64,000 nucleotides of DNA, from contig OW203771.1 of assembly GCA_934045905.1 (NCBI GenBank), positions 20,964,069-21,028,068 of the forward strand. The letters run 5' to 3'. The notes beneath the pieces are model-generated. The model did not search any database and was not told the DNA's origin. It saw only the letters and a list, made by a program, of their open reading frames with translations. A program made the position numbers and the translations under genes. The stretch comes from Leuctra nigra. Its lineage: Eukaryota; Arthropoda; Insecta; Plecoptera; Leuctridae. Shown piece after piece: positions 22,163-35,071 of the stretch (the first letter of the stretch is position 1; each line of letters starts with the position of its first letter).

Positions 22163-24186
22163 TGTAACTACACGAATTAGTCGTGAAGAGGTTGAAATGA
22201 TATTTTGAAGTAATCTGCGTTTTAGTTTGAAATTCACTTACCTTGATTAAGTTTTAAATAGTTGTTTATGGTTAATCACCAGAACATACTAGTAAATTCC
22301 CTTCCCAACCAAATTGACTGTATTTCCGGAGTCGCCAAGTATGACAATATAGTGTTTTTGTGGTTATGTTGGCAATTTTTATGCAGATCCAACGGAATAT
22401 AATATTTTGAGGATGCCCATCGAAAAATAGCATCAAGAAAAAACATCTAATTTACATAATTACACAACTGAAATGTTCAGTTTTAATACCTAGCTAAATG
22501 TTTGATGCATTGTGTAAAACATAAACATGTTATTTATTTGACTTTACACTTCAAACAGTCAATAAAGTAACAATGAAATTCAACGTAAAAGGCACTATTT
22601 ACTGTGGGATACGTCAATATAGAAACAAAAGGGTCAGGTTTACCGGAATGAACTGACTTTTGCTTCACCGAAATTGACATTTAGTTTTCGGGTATACAGT
22701 CGCCAAGAATTCATTAAAAATACTCTGCAAATTTCGATTTAAAAATGAAAGTAGTTTTGTTATTTATTGCGTCTTGTTGCCATCTAAAGACATAGTTGAA
22801 TACATTGTTGCTAATTTATGTGACATTATTGACAGTTAAGAGCAGCATTACATCATAGCTGTGAGGCTTTTCATAAACAGAGCGTCATATGCGGCTCCAT
22901 TTAGCTCTACTCATTAGAACTCATTTGAAACGATACGCAGAAATCCTTGAGTCTAATCAAAGCATGAATAAAATTGTGTTGACTAGGTTATGGTTTTTCG
23001 GCTAAACAAGTCGTTCGGAAATTTAGTTCAAACAGAGCGTTCTTATTCCAACGACGTGATAGAGAGAAGAAGTTCCTTACAATAATGATTCAAATAACTA
23101 CGGAGATTACTATGCTACGTAGAACTTCATTTTTGGTGAATAATTATGGCGCAAATACCAGAGTATTCAAAATCAAATTATTATTCATGTTCAGTATTTA
23201 AAAAAAAATGTAGGTATCCCCTGGCAATATTTGATTAATGAACAGTTTGTTTGACCTTCAAATTTGATTGTATTTTTAGTTTCTCTGCTGAAGAAAAATT
23301 GTCAAGAACTTGTAAAGTACTTGACACGATCTTGAATAATATTGCTAGTTTGTGGTAAAATATTGACAAAATGTTTGTACCTATCGTACTTCTTATAGTA
23401 TGCGAGATCTTGCATCTCATGTTCTAAGAAAAATAGATATCTAGCAAGATTATAAAGCCAATATTTTTCAGCAATAGAATAGTGCACAACTAGCAATGCC
23501 AGTAGTTTCCACTATTTACCAACTAGGTGCCCACTTTTCATTGAGTATCAAAAGAGAACTTGGCTTTTTCCTAGGTGTGACTGTACCAAGACGTCTTCCT
23601 CACAGTTTATGCCAAGTCATCTTTATTTACATCTCCCCATCGCCTTCATTCAACGCCAACATCTGATCAAATAATTCAATTGATGCAAATCGTGTTTTTG
23701 TCAATTCGGTGCCTACCGGCTGTAATACCTAGCTTTTGATAAAAACACACACCCATTATGAGTCATGAACAAACCACGACAGAGAGATTGCAGCGCTATG
23801 CTCTTCAAATATGCTGTGTTATCACTTCTGTATCAACATGATTGGAAGCACACGCTGTTAATTAAAGCGGAATGGCGCCACTGTAATTTGCAAAGTGTTA
23901 GAGTGCAGATAGATGGTTTCCATTTTGAAGATACTATTAGAGTAGAATGTCCCTATGGAGGGTAAGGTTCACGGTTTCAGATGCATAGAATAACTTGTGG
24001 TAAATTGTGAAGACCCAGCAAAACCTTAACGTTATCTAAACACTGGTCTAATTTTATAGCTTCATTCCACTTTTATTCTATTTTCCATCTTTCACCGTTG
24101 ACTTCGAATAACGTAAAACGTTCTCTCCGCGCTTGAAATGAGGTGCTCTTGGACCCGCTCTAGAAGGCTATGAGTGTTCCTGTTTG
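22163..24186. other. AT-rich intergenic stretch, nothing recognised
   Basis: There are only short open frames without domains. No tRNA, transposon termini or tandem repeats were noticed. Confidence 0.5.
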
Positions 24187-24810
24187 CACAGCGTAGAGAA
24201 CAGCTATCTTCACACTATTAAGCTTACGGTGTGAACACTTCAATGATCTACCATTGGCTCCCGTGAATACGGACTACGGGTGGAATACGCAGAAAAAAAT
24301 GCTATAAATCGACCCTTGGTCAGTCTGCACCCTAGCCGATCGCAGCGCTAAGTTCGCTGGTGGCGATCCCGGAACTAATCTAGGCAATCATTTTATTTCT
24401 TGAGTGATAGTCAATGGCGCGAGCTGTCAAATGCCATCTTTTAGGTTATTTGCTGTTTGGTGAATAATAAGTAAGTGAAAATGCTTGTATTACATGTTAA
24501 TTATTACAATCAATAAACTAAACTCATTGTTACACTGATATCAACCCTTTTAATTTCATCTGATCGTTATCCAAGTTGTTTAAGTTCTAATTTATACATT
24601 TGATTTTGAATTAACCCGCTAAAATTCAGATTAGTTCGATTTTCTAACACCAACCATGGTGCTTAGAGAGCGCTGCGAATGGCTGGTAGCCGCAGCCAAT
24701 CCACTCTATAGACCTGGCCATATTTAGCATTGGAGCCTGTTTCACGTCTCAAGCCCATCTGATCTCACCTTAAATTTAATAGTGTGAAGATAGCTGTTCT
24801 CTACGCGGTG
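24187..24810. mobile_element. 624-bp non-autonomous DNA transposon, probably hAT-like
   Basis: The ends are inverted copies over about 35 bases (CACAGCGTAGAGAACAGCTA on the left, one mismatch on the right). CTGTTTG is duplicated on each side (24,180-24,186 and 24,811-24,817); with an eighth base the match has one mismatch. The interior has no coding capacity. Confidence 0.75.
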
Positions 24811-25109
24811 CTGTTTGAATCTGACAGCTGCCATAAGTTCGAATTTGAACGTAGATTTGAAGTTGCCGCCAAAGTTTGATTGGTGTTTTGCACTTAAGTA
24901 CCCCATATCACCGACAGATGAATATGAAAACATAGTAAATAAATATGTACTATGTACCCGGAGAGAAGAGGAATGAATCCATACAAAAAGGCTCCATTTT
25001 ATGGAAAAAGTCACGCATTTTTATTAGTTCAACGTAAAAATCATTCTCTCATGGTGCAGACAGTTACAGGTTATGGTCTCTAATGATAAATTACAAAAGT
25101 TTTATGTAG

Positions 25110-25666
25110 CTGTTTTTATAATGCAGTCTGAGAAAGAAATGGGACCTTATGGTCAAATGGGTATTTCCTAGAAGTTATCGCTAATCACAGTCCTTAGTCA
25201 TAATGCATAAAAACTAGGGATGTTCACGATTACGATTTAATCGAATCGATTAATCGATTATGACATTCAAAACGATTAATCAATGTTAGTACAATAATCG
25301 TATTACATCAATTTGAATTTGCCGCCTTGAAAATGGTTGCATTTTACAACATCTAAAATGGCTGCCTTCATTATGTCCACATTTTTCTATGTGTGCGTAA
25401 TATTTTAGTGATAAATTTATGTTTGTGTTAATTTTCCCAAGTTTCAGTGTGTATTTCTAATTCGCATTACCATTTATCAGTAATGATTAAATGAATTACG
25501 GCACATTACAGCCTATTTGAAGTAAAAATGAATGACTTCCCGGACACAATTCATTGCTGAGGTTAATATTGCCGTAAAAGACGATAATATGATGACCACC
25601 CTGAACATGATGATATCAATACGATTTAATTCGATTATTAATCGATTTAAATTACGAAAATCGAAT
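25110..25666. repeat. Direct duplicate of 26,736-27,293, including truncated hAT element
   Basis: These 560 bases match 26,736-27,293 with only a few differences. The match includes host sequence before the hAT left end (TAGGGATGTTCACGATTACG at 25,215) and the pre-insertion octamer ATAAAAAC. The right hAT end is missing here. The copied interval therefore arose by segmental duplication, not by transposition alone. Confidence 0.85.
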
Positions 25667-25793
25667 TGAGTGATCATATTTCAATTAAATATGGTTGTGT
25701 ATGTTTTCTTTGCGTTATGTACGCATTTCCGGTTCGAGAATTTGCACGTACCCGTGCTCGCTCATCAACGCGTTACACTGAGCGTTTTCCTAG
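25667..25793 (+). mobile_element. Internally deleted Helentron-like element (copy c)
   Basis: It keeps a TGAG start and the complete 3' end (GCTCGCTC, hairpin AACGC...GCGTT, CTAG, then T). Only 127 bases remain. It sits at the same position in the hAT element as the 894-bp copy b in the duplicate. Confidence 0.65.
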
Positions 25794-26058
25794 TTTTACA
25801 TTTATTTCATCCTCTAGCTAACACTACCATGAAGTTTGAAGACGTTTGCTAACGCTAACAAGAACTTTATCCGGTAGGTAGCTACACCTGTTTAAGTAAA
25901 TTAATTTTACTGTGTTTTTTAAGTACCAAGGTATCCAGCTACTACAGAAAAATACTAGTACTACCTAGGTCTACCTACCTTCAACAAACATTAATTTAAA
26001 AATCAATATTTAAGATAGGTACAACCTACCTACCTACTCAATAGTAAGGTAGGTTAAT

Positions 26059-26735
26059 TGAGCGAGCAAGGCAAACGTCTCCTTTTGGCTCTTTTGGCAC
26101 GGACCTCCGTTTTTTTTTGTTTTTTTTTCCGTTACCTGACTGTATACAGGTCAGAGTTTTTCTTCGATCGAGCTGAAATTTTGCACACATGTGACGACAA
26201 CCTTTTCTGTTTGCAGACCCTAAATTTTTTTGAAATCCATTCATTGGCTAAAATTTAAATAAACATCTCCTGATGGTAGATTGAAAAATTAAACTGGTCT
26301 TCGATAAATCTGATCAAACTCATATTTTGGTATACAGGTCACAGTTTTTCTTCGATCGAGCTGAAATTTTGCACACATGTAGAGACAAACTTTTCTGTTT
26401 GCAGACCCTAAATTTTTTTGAAATCCATTCATTGGCTAAAATTTAAATAAACATCTCCTGATGGTAGATTGAAAAATTAAACTGGTCTTCGATAAATCTG
26501 ATCAAACTCATATTTTGGCTATACAGGTCACAGTTTTTCTTCGATCGAGCTGAAATTTTGCACACATGTAGAGACAAACTTTTCTGTTTGCAGACCCTAA
26601 ATTTTTTTGAAATCCATTCATTGGCTAAAATTTAAATAAACATCTCCTGATGGTAGATTGAAAAATTAAACTGGTCTTCGATAAATCTGATTAAACTCAT
26701 ATTTTGGCTATACAGGTCAGAGTTTTTCTTTGATG
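26059..26735 (+). mobile_element. Helentron-like element (copy d) with 189-bp tandem repeats
   Basis: The 5' end TGAGCGAGC is followed by a T-rich run and three tandem units of 188-189 bases. The motif tatacaggtca recurs at 26,143, 26,331, 26,520 and 26,709. The units are almost identical. The element lacks its 3' end because the 26,736 duplication breakpoint cuts through the fourth unit. Confidence 0.75.
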
Positions 26736-26837
26736 TTTTTATAATGCAGTCTGAGAAAGAAATGGGACCTTATGGTCGAATGGGTATTTCATAGAAGTTA
26801 TCGCTAATCACAGTCCTTAGTCATAATGCATAAAAAC

Positions 26838-28224
26838 TAGGGATGTTCACGATTACGATTTAATCGAATCGATTAATCGATTATGACATTCAAAACGATT
26901 AATCAATGTTAGTACAATAATCGTATTACATCAATTTGAATTTGCCGCCTTGAAAATGGTTGCATTTTACAACATCTAAAATGGCTGCCTTCATTCTGTC
27001 CACATTTTTCTATGTGTGCGTAATATTTTAGTGATAAATTTATGTTTGTGTTAATTTTCCCAAGTTTCAGTGTGTATTTCTAATTCGCATTACTATTTAT
27101 CAGTAATGATTAAATGAATTACGGCACATTACAGCGTATTTGAAGTAAAAATGAATGACTTCCCGGACACAATTCATTGCTGAGGTTAATAGTGCCGTAA
27201 AAGACGATAATATGATGACCACCCTGAACATGATGATATCAATACGATTTAATTCGATTATTAATCGATTTAAATTACGAAAATCGAATTAATTGAGCGA
27301 GCGTAGCGAGCGTCACCACGGTACTCTTATGGCACTTTCTCTGTGTGTTTTTTTTTTTTTTTGCCTGCACTGCCCAGGTCAAACCGCACAACCAATCGAT
27401 CTGAAATTTTTTACACATACTAACGTAATCTATGCGATCCCTGGGATCTTTTCTGAACGAGATCCTGTGATTGGTTCAAATTTTATAAAAATTATCTTTC
27501 GATTGGTTGGTTCGATCAATTTGAAATTTAGCAAAGTCATTGCAACCAACATTGTACCCAATCAAAAAAAATTTCAGCCAAATCCTCCAATTGGTTCAAA
27601 TTTGAAACCATTTTTCCTGTGATTTTTGAAATTTAAACTGGAACCGTTTGACCGACCAAATAAAAACTTCGCATGGTCATTGGTACCAACATTTATGGTA
27701 TTTTTGCCAATTTTCACTCTAATCTGTCGTTATTTTCAAAAGTTTTTGTCATTTTAGGGACATTTTGCGTGTTGGCTGTCAAATTCACGGCGACTTCGAA
27801 TCTACAGTTCAAGGCAAGGTAGTTAGAGCAGAAAGTTTTAAACGATATGAAACTAATAATGACCGTTCAACAGATTGATCTGATATTGTGTACACACACT
27901 ACATATCATATCATATGGGTGGTCCCAGGTATATTTTTTGAACGAGATCCTGTGATTTTCGAAAATTAACAAGGAGCCGTTCAATCATAAAGGTTTAATC
28001 GATCAACTTAAAACTTAGCAAGGATTGGCACCAATATTTTTGGAGATTTTGGTGATTGTTATACAAGTCTGTGACGAAACTAAAGAATTGTTGGCTTTTA
28101 ATGACATTCGATAGACATAATTTCGGTTCGAGGTGTTGCGTGTATCCGTGCTCGCTCATCAACGCGTTTCACAGAGCGTTTTCCTAGTAATCGATTTAAA
28201 TAAAACAATCGTTGAACACCCCTA
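26838..28224. mobile_element. hAT-type non-autonomous element with 8-bp target duplication
   Basis: Left end TAGGGATGTTCACGATT and right end AATCGTTGAACACCCCTA are inverted. The octamer ATAAAAAC flanks both sides (26,830-26,837 and 28,225-28,232). A Helentron-like element (27,294-28,187) is inserted inside. Without it the element is about 490 bases and rich in repeats of the ATCGATTAATCGAT type. Confidence 0.85.
27294..28187 (+). mobile_element. Helentron-like non-autonomous element (copy b)
   Basis: Near-identical to copy a at 11,188-12,105: same TGAGCGAGCGTAGCGAGCG start, GCTCGCTC inverse, AACGC...GCGTT hairpin and CTAG end, with T on each side. It is inserted in the right part of the hAT element at 26,838-28,224, so it is the younger of the two. 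Confidence 0.75.
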
Positions 28225-28602
28225 ATAAAAACACACTCTTTTTACTGTAAACTTAGTTAGTACCTACCTACGTTTAAAAAAAGAGCAGCAGCTAGAACGA
28301 GCCAGTCAAAATCAATTTGCAAGTAGACATGTACCCGTTTAAAATTCTATCACAAACCATCGTTTTCATTTTCAATATTAAATCATTGACAATCAAAACT
28401 GGGGGATAGGTGTAGTCTCAGCGGCCCTTAGCGAGCGGCTTGGCGATTAATGATTTTAATTGCAATGAGTTTATAAAAGTTTTGGTAACGTTTGCTGACC
28501 ACCACTTATTTTTACTCTAAGAAAAATAAGAAAAGAGAGAATTTGGAAAATAACAAAAATGATAAATACCTTAATAAATACCAACTGCAATGTGAAAAGA
28601 TT

Positions 28603-28675
28603 TTCCTCGAGTGGGACTCGAACCCACGACCTTCCGATATCCAGTCAGATGCTCTACCAGCTGAGCTATCGAGGC
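28603..28675 (-). tRNA. tRNA-like sequence, inverted duplicate in 3' LTR
   Basis: Same tRNA-like sequence as at 28,947-29,019, on the other strand, in the extra 260 bases found only in the 3' LTR. With its partner it could form a hairpin of more than 100 base pairs. It is probably a rearrangement product, not a separate gene. Confidence 0.55.
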
Positions 28676-28946
28676 AGTTCACAGTGCAGCGGCTTTGTTC
28701 CAATATAAGCTTTTATTAACATTTTATTTTTTTTATTAACTTTTATTAACATTCACCTAACTGAGGGATTCAGTAAAAATCATATTTCATACATATGCGC
28801 ACTCATCTGCTTATGAGAATACCAAGTCGAATGAAGTTAGTCAGTTGACAAACGTGGATGAAATTCACGGTCTTCTGACCCTATCTTCAAAATCGGTAAG
28901 TTGCTAACGCAGCTTATATTGGAACAAAGCCGCTGCACTGTGAACT

Positions 28947-29019
28947 GCCTCGATAGCTCAGCTGGTAGAGCATCTGACTGGATATCGGAAGGTCGTGGGT
29001 TCGAGTCCCACTCGAGGAA
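28947..29019 (+). tRNA. tRNA-like gene inside the 3' LTR, antisense to the element
   Basis: It folds as a cloverleaf with D arm GCTC/GAGC, anticodon stem TCTGA/TCGGA, T arm GTGGG/CCCAC and acceptor GCCTCGA/TCGAGGA (first pair mismatched). A box (TAGCTCAGCTGG) and B box (GGTTCGAGTCC) are consensus and TTTT follows. The loop CTGGATA gives anticodon GGA, but there is no long variable arm as serine tRNA needs, so it is a tRNA relic or SINE head and not a normal serine tRNA. The same segment is in the 5' LTR, so it was part of the element before insertion. Confidence 0.6.
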
Positions 29020-29680
29020 AATCTTTTCACATTGCAGTTGGTATTTATTAACATTCACCTAACTGAGGGATTCAGTAAAAATCATATTTCATGATAAATA
29101 CCTTGTTTGAAGATTGTAGAGGCGGAGTGTGGTTTGTGAAAACGCACAAGTGCAGAAATCCTCTGGAATCGTAGTTGTACTTGCAGCGAAGATTTAAATA
29201 ATATACTTTTCTTTTGAACTTCGAATTTATAAAAATATAGAAAATATTCTTATCATAAACTATTATTGGAAATATAATAATCGTCTGATTATCTTTGAAA
29301 TAAGTACTTTTAATTGTTGAATAACTTTTCTTGATATTTAAAATATTATAATTGAAAATGAAATGATTGTGATTTGGGAATAATAAGGATTTGTAGGGAT
29401 TTTAGTACCTTGGGTTGTATCCTTTTGTGAAGAACTTGTAGAAATCGAAGTCACTTTGAAACAAAGGGTGTTTATTACACTTTTCTTGAAATACACCACT
29501 TTTACAACACTTTGAACTTTTGAACAGTAGAAACTTTGCGTTCACACTACTTGAACAAAATTAACTCTTAATGAGTTTACTTAACTTCACTTTAAAAGAG
29601 AAAGATATTTAAAAATAACTTGAAGATTGACTTTAAATTAATATTAAAGAACAGGCCGAAATTACTAACAGGTAGTATGA

Positions 29681-32159
29681 AGCATGAAGCATGATGTTAA
29701 TATAATCATGGGGGACTTTAATGCTAAAGTAGGACAAGGAAGAACTGTGGGAGTCGTTGGTGAATTTGGTTTGGGTGTAAGGAATGACAGAGGAGACCGT
29801 CTGGTCCAGTTCTGCCAAGAAGAGGATCTTGTAGTCCTCAATACATTCTTCAAATTACCATCGAGGAGGCTGTACACCTGGAAGTCACCTCAAGATGGAG
29901 CTGGGAACATAGTTCGGAATCAAATAGACTACATCCTCATCAACAAACGGTTCAGAAACTCTTGTCAGGCAGTCAAATCCTATCCAGGAGCGGACATAGC
30001 TTCAGATCACAACCCTCTCGTTGGCTCTATGAAGCTTCGTCTTAGAACAATTCACAGGGAGAGAAGATCAGCGAGAATCGATGTCAGCAGGGTGAAAGAA
30101 ACTGACATAAGTAAGAATGTGGCAGGTGATTTGGCGGAGGGTTTTAGGAATATCCAAAGCGTGAACATCTGTAATGTTGAGGACTTGTGGATGGGAGTGA
30201 AGCAGGTGTTTGTGACAGTGGAGAGGAAGCATCTGGAATCTGTTAAGAGGCCTAAACAGCACCATTGGATGACGGAAGAAATATTGACACTTATGGATGA
30301 GAGACGAAAATGGAAGGCTTATAATCACACAAAGTACTGGGAAATTCATAGATTGATCAGATCAAAAATATTAAGCGCCAAAGAAGAGTGGATGGCAGAA
30401 AAATGTCACGAGATAGAATTGCTGCAGCAGAAACATGACAGCTTTAATCTGCATAAGAAGATAAAAGATGCCTTGGGAGTGTATCGGAAGAAAGGGGGTG
30501 GAGTGTTGGTAGACAACAATAACAAACTGGTTGCTAATATTGATGAGAAACTGAAACTCTGGACAGTCTACATAGAGCAGTTATTTGAGGATGATAGGCA
30601 AGAGGAGCACGATGTAATTGAAGCAGACATGGGTCCAGTTATCATGAGTGAGGAGGTGATACGTGTTATTCGGCAGGCGAAGAACGGCAAAGCTGCAGGT
30701 CCGGATGAAGTATACACTGAACTTCTCAAGTTGATAGACAATGACGGCATGAATGTACTGGTTGATCTCTTCAATCGTGTGTATAGCACTGGATGTATTC
30801 CAGCAGACTGGCTTAAGTCAATCTTTGTTACTTTGCCCAAGAAGATCAATGCTAAGAGATGTGAAGAGTTTCGGACTATTAGTCTTATGAGTCATGTACT
30901 TAAATTGTTTCTCAAAATAATCCATAATCGAATTCACAGAAAGTGCGAAGAGGTGATGACAGAATCTCAATTCGGATTTAGGAATGGCCTTGGTACGAGG
31001 GATGCCAATTGTTCTGCATGCAAGTATTAGTGCAGCGTTGTCAAGATATGAATAAGGACGTTTATGCTTGTTTCATTGATTATGAGAAAGCGTTTGATAA
31101 GGTCAAACACGGGAAATTAATGGAGCTATTGCATAACATTGGCCTGGACAGCAGAGATATTCGCATCATAGCAAATCTGTATTGGAATCAGAAGGCAGTC
31201 GTGAAAGTTGAAGAGAGCCTTTCCGAGGAAGTCCTGATTCGGCGTGGTGTTCGGCAGGGTTGTGTTTTGTCACCGTTATTATTCAATATTTACTCGGAAG
31301 CTATACTGGCAGAAGCTTTGGATGGCGCAGTAGAAGGTATCGTCATCAATGGGGAGCTGGTGAACAGTATAAGATACGCCGACGACACAGTCCTGCTGGC
31401 TGACAACTTGGAAGATCTGCAGTCGCTGTTGGAGAAAGTTAATGTTGCAAGTAACCACAGCGGTCTACGTATGAACTTGAAAAAGACGAAGTTTATGGTT
31501 GTTTCAAAGCTAAGGAACATTTACGCTCAGTTAGTGTTGGATAACGTTGTTATCGAGCGCGTACATCACTACAGATATCTTGGTTGTTGCGTGAATGATC
31601 AATGGGAATATACTCAAGAGGTCAAGAGTCGTATCGAACAAGCACGCTCAGCATTCACTAATATGAGGCAATTACTATGTAATCGCAATCTTAACTTAGA
31701 TCTGAGAATGCGCATGGTCAGGTGCTACATATTTCCCGTATTGTTGTATGGACTTGAAGGTTGGACCTTAAGCAAGTTGCTATGCAAGAGACTGGAAGCT
31801 TTCGAGATGTGGGTTTATCGTCGCATGCTCCGAATCTCATGGGTGGATAAAGTTAGAAATGTCGAAGTGATGGAACGAATGAATAATAACTTAGAGGTGA
31901 TATTTTCCATCAAAAGACGAAAGCTCGAATACTTTGGACACATCATGAGGGGCAATAAATACAGGCTCTTGCAATTAGTCTTACAAGGGAAGATTGAGGG
32001 ACAGCGTAGACCTGGCAGGAGGAGGACTTCATGGCTCAAGAATCTGAGGGATTGGTTCGGGCAGAGCACGGGGTCCTTGTTCAGAGCTGCAGCATCCAAA
32101 GATGAAATAGAAATGATGATCGCCAACCTTCATTAGAAGAGGGCACATGAAGAAGAAGA
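29681..32159 (+). mobile_element. RTE-type non-LTR retrotransposon, 5'-truncated, inserted in the LTR
   Basis: AGTATGA is duplicated at 29,674-29,680 and 32,160-32,166. The 5' LTR has the unoccupied site at about 50,985-50,992, which fixes the boundaries. The 3' end is a GAA repeat, as in many RTE-type elements. It starts inside the endonuclease, so it is 5'-truncated. Confidence 0.92.
29684..32136 (+). pseudogene. RTE-type endonuclease/reverse transcriptase, frameshifted
   Basis: The first frame (29,684-31,030) holds the endonuclease C-terminal part: GDFNAKVGQG, then NQIDYILINKR and SDHNPLVGSM with the catalytic histidine. It continues into the reverse transcriptase fingers (GKAAGPDEVYTELLK). 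A frameshift near 31,005-31,015 moves to the second frame (to 32,136), which has CFIDYEKAFDKV, VRQGCVLSPLLFNIYSEAI and the active site RYADDTVLLA at about 31,372-31,400. The C-terminal domain carries LCKRLEAFEMWVYRRMLRIS and a Gly-His-Ile-Met block typical of this group. The protein would prime cDNA at a nicked target. Truncation and frameshift make it dead. Confidence 0.9.
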
Positions 32160-32868
32160 AGTATGATTTTGGAAGGAAAAAGGAAATACTCTGGACTTCA
32201 AGAAAATCTTACATAATTAACCAAGAGACAGCCTGGTCAACCAGCAGGGGTTATCCTGAAGGGGAGAGGAGCTTGACAAGAGACAGCCTGTCAAAGACTA
32301 AAGTCTTTTGCTCAGTCACTCTGGTTTTGTTACCATCCACGGTCCGCACAGAGGCACCCGGAAGACTTACTCAAATCTATTTTTAGAATTTCATCATTGT
32401 GATGCAACAACCTGTAATATTATATTCTAGCTTTGACGGCAGAGGTCAGTAGCTATACTTACTAGAGGACCACTTCACTCCTGGACCACATGTCCCATCT
32501 ACTGGAGATTGCTCAACTAACAGAACTCAATTATGTCCATCTAGAAGCTAACTGTATTACCTCCAGAAGAAATGACTTTGAGTTTGAACACTACAATATG
32601 GTGTTGATTAATTTAGAAAAACACTTGTTTCAAATTAATGAGATTAACAATAAATGATTAATTATATTGATGAGACTTCTTAGTTACTGTCTCCTATTCT
32701 ATCCCATAGTTTGATTATTTAAATAATAATATATAAGAGTTGAGGTTTGAAGTTTAAATAACTATTGATTAAGATGATCAATGGTTTCTATTAATTAATT
32801 AGATGATACCAATAGATAATTGGTATTGAATGATTTTATATAAGAGTGACCAGGGTCACCTTACTACA

Positions 32869-32883
32869 TACCTCCCACCTTTA
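32869..32883 (-). other. Polypurine tract next to the 3' LTR
   Basis: On the minus strand AAAGGTGGGAGGTA directly precedes the LTR start TGTAGTAAGG. A purine run at this place primes plus-strand DNA synthesis in LTR elements. Position and composition fit; function is inferred. Confidence 0.7.
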
Positions 32884-35071
32884 GAAAATTCATCTATAAC
32901 ATTTAATGTTGTAGTGAAATGTAGAAAATGAAATATTAAAATCATGAAATTCATACAAACTAAGAATAAAGTAATAAATATATAAGAAATATTGAAATGT
33001 GCGTTACTATGATCAAGAATAATAATGAAGAAAGAAGCTACTCTTTAAATACTAAAAAGAAAAGTTCCAATGACCATCTTCTCCATTGCTGTTGTGAGCC
33101 CCAACGTTTGTGACAGTGACTCAGTGACGTCAAGGTCGAAGAGCTGGACTGCGTGAAGGACACGATCTTGTTCTCGTGGACGTCGCGGCGTCGCGATCAT
33201 CGCCAGATGGCGGTTCTTCAGGATGACGACATCAGAGCGACTCTAAGTGGAAGTCGATGTTTAAGAATGGTCGTATGACGAGGATTGTATTGTGATGGAT
33301 AATGAAGATGCTTTCATTATTAATGTCAAATACGTCGTTACGTTTGACATTCTCTTGAAGTACCGAAAATTTGTTGAATTGTACTGGATTGTGCATTAAA
33401 TTCCGTGAAGAGGAAATCAAGGTGATCGCAATGTTGATCAATCTTGACCGGAAATTGTGCACTAATGACTGAGGAAATGTGTGGAAATTGCTTCTTGAAG
33501 TATGGAATCTGGATTATTTTTGGTTTGGAAATTTTGGACACTTGAAGAGAATTGCGCTTCTTCTGCGAATGGGAACATCTTTTTCATGCTTCTTTTGATG
33601 TGAATTGCAAGTATAGATTTGCCAGTTGAATATCTCTTGGGTTGTCGTCTCGTAGCAGAGAGACATTGCATTCTTATCGTCCTAATGGATGGACGAAGAT
33701 TCCAAAGGAAGAGCTTTTGAAGTTCTCGACGATCTGAAGACATACAATTATACAATCTTGAAGCTGGCGACTCTTGATCCTGGATTGTTCTGGATGAACA
33801 ATGTAGATACTCGAAGTAGAGAAACTCGAAGTAGTTCGAATTGTTTGCCAAGGTAATAGGTACTTTGGAAAAGGGTTTAGGGATTTTGGAAATAAGAATT
33901 GTTAATTTTGTTATATTTTTGGATCATAGTAATGTATAAGAAGATTATTTAGTAACTAATAGAAAGTAAATAGAATTGAATATTAGTGTCATGCATAGAA
34001 ATATTGTTTTATGAACATTATATAAATACATTGAAAATTGATAATTGAAAATTAAATCAAGCATGAAAATTATTTTTAACTGTTAATCACGTAGCCGGAC
34101 TTCCTATTGAAGTGTGCCACTGCCAAAATAAAATAATAATAAAATAAAAGCATAGTAATAAATGATAATTGCAAGAAAACGATCTTAAAAAAAATATAAT
34201 ATGAATCAAATGAAACATAGAAAACATGCAAAATATGGTCAAGAAAATTATTGATTACTTGAATTTTATTCAATATCATTGTATCAAAGAAAATTATTTC
34301 TATATGTTTTCAGAGAAAATCAAAAGATTGCGAAATGATTTGACCTATAAACGATATAAAACCTAAGTGGTTTGAAACATCTCGATAAACTACGTGAAAT
34401 TATCCAGAATCTGAGATAAAACACTCGTATGGAGAGAAATAGATCATCAAAATGATGAAAACCAATCATATTTCCAAAGGAAATATTAGAAAACACCAAA
34501 GAAATCGAATAATCTATACGAAAATAACTTTAAACAAAGTTATGAAAAGAACAACGAGTTGAAGAATCTTTTAAAAAGATCGACTCAAGTTGGCTCAGGC
34601 AGCTAAGTAGCTTTTGTAGCGAACTGTACTGCCCATGCCGACCCCTAGCGGCAGCCTCATGAACTGGTGTTTACGACTTTAAAGTCCTTGGCCGTGTGTG
34701 AGCCACAGAGACGTGCACTTGACGACGACGTCGTAAACAAATCAGCTGTTTCGCTATGTTGGTCAGTAAAACAAGGTAAAACTGACGTGTTTTCTTTGAT
34801 GTAGCAAAACGTTTGCTATCCCATTTCAATCAAACAAAATACGAACTTTATTGAAAACACACTAATAAATGATAATAAAATAAACCAGAATTCGTCATAT
34901 TGACGAGTAAACGACGAAAGAAACCATTTTCCAAGCAAACCAACAAAATAAATTCAAACTGAAGAAATGAAAAGAAATTATGATATTTACAACTACGCTA
35001 AATAAGGGACTTTTGACCACAACATTAACCTGGCTTTTCATGTATACCGTTTATCGGTAGGATTGTACGCA
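32884..35071 (-). other. Non-coding 3' internal region of the Gypsy-type element
   Basis: About 2.2 kb lies between the polypurine tract and the Helentron-like insertion. The longest open frames are 129 residues or less and show no envelope features (no signal peptide, fusion peptide or transmembrane pattern). I see no env gene. Confidence 0.6.

Larger units (their letters stand above)
28411..32868 (-). repeat. 3' LTR of the Gypsy-type element (interrupted)
   Basis: It matches the 1,714-bp 5' LTR at 49,978-51,691 once two additions are removed. These are an RTE-type retrotransposon at 29,681-32,159 and about 260 bases in the 28,560-29,090 region that include an inverted second copy of the tRNA-like segment. 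I noticed about six single-base differences between the LTRs outside these additions, which means a recent insertion. Confidence 0.92.

Noticed and set aside
23765..23965. Small plus-strand gene (MNKPRQRDC start)
   Set aside because: No recognisable domain or splice signals and no support from neighbouring sequence.
28947..29019. Functional serine tRNA (anticodon GGA)
   Set aside because: Serine tRNAs need a long variable arm; this one has five bases, and the first acceptor pair is mismatched.
32884..35071. Possible env gene between integrase and the 3' LTR
   Set aside because: The open frames are short and lack a signal peptide, fusion peptide or membrane anchor. Nothing supports a retroviral envelope.
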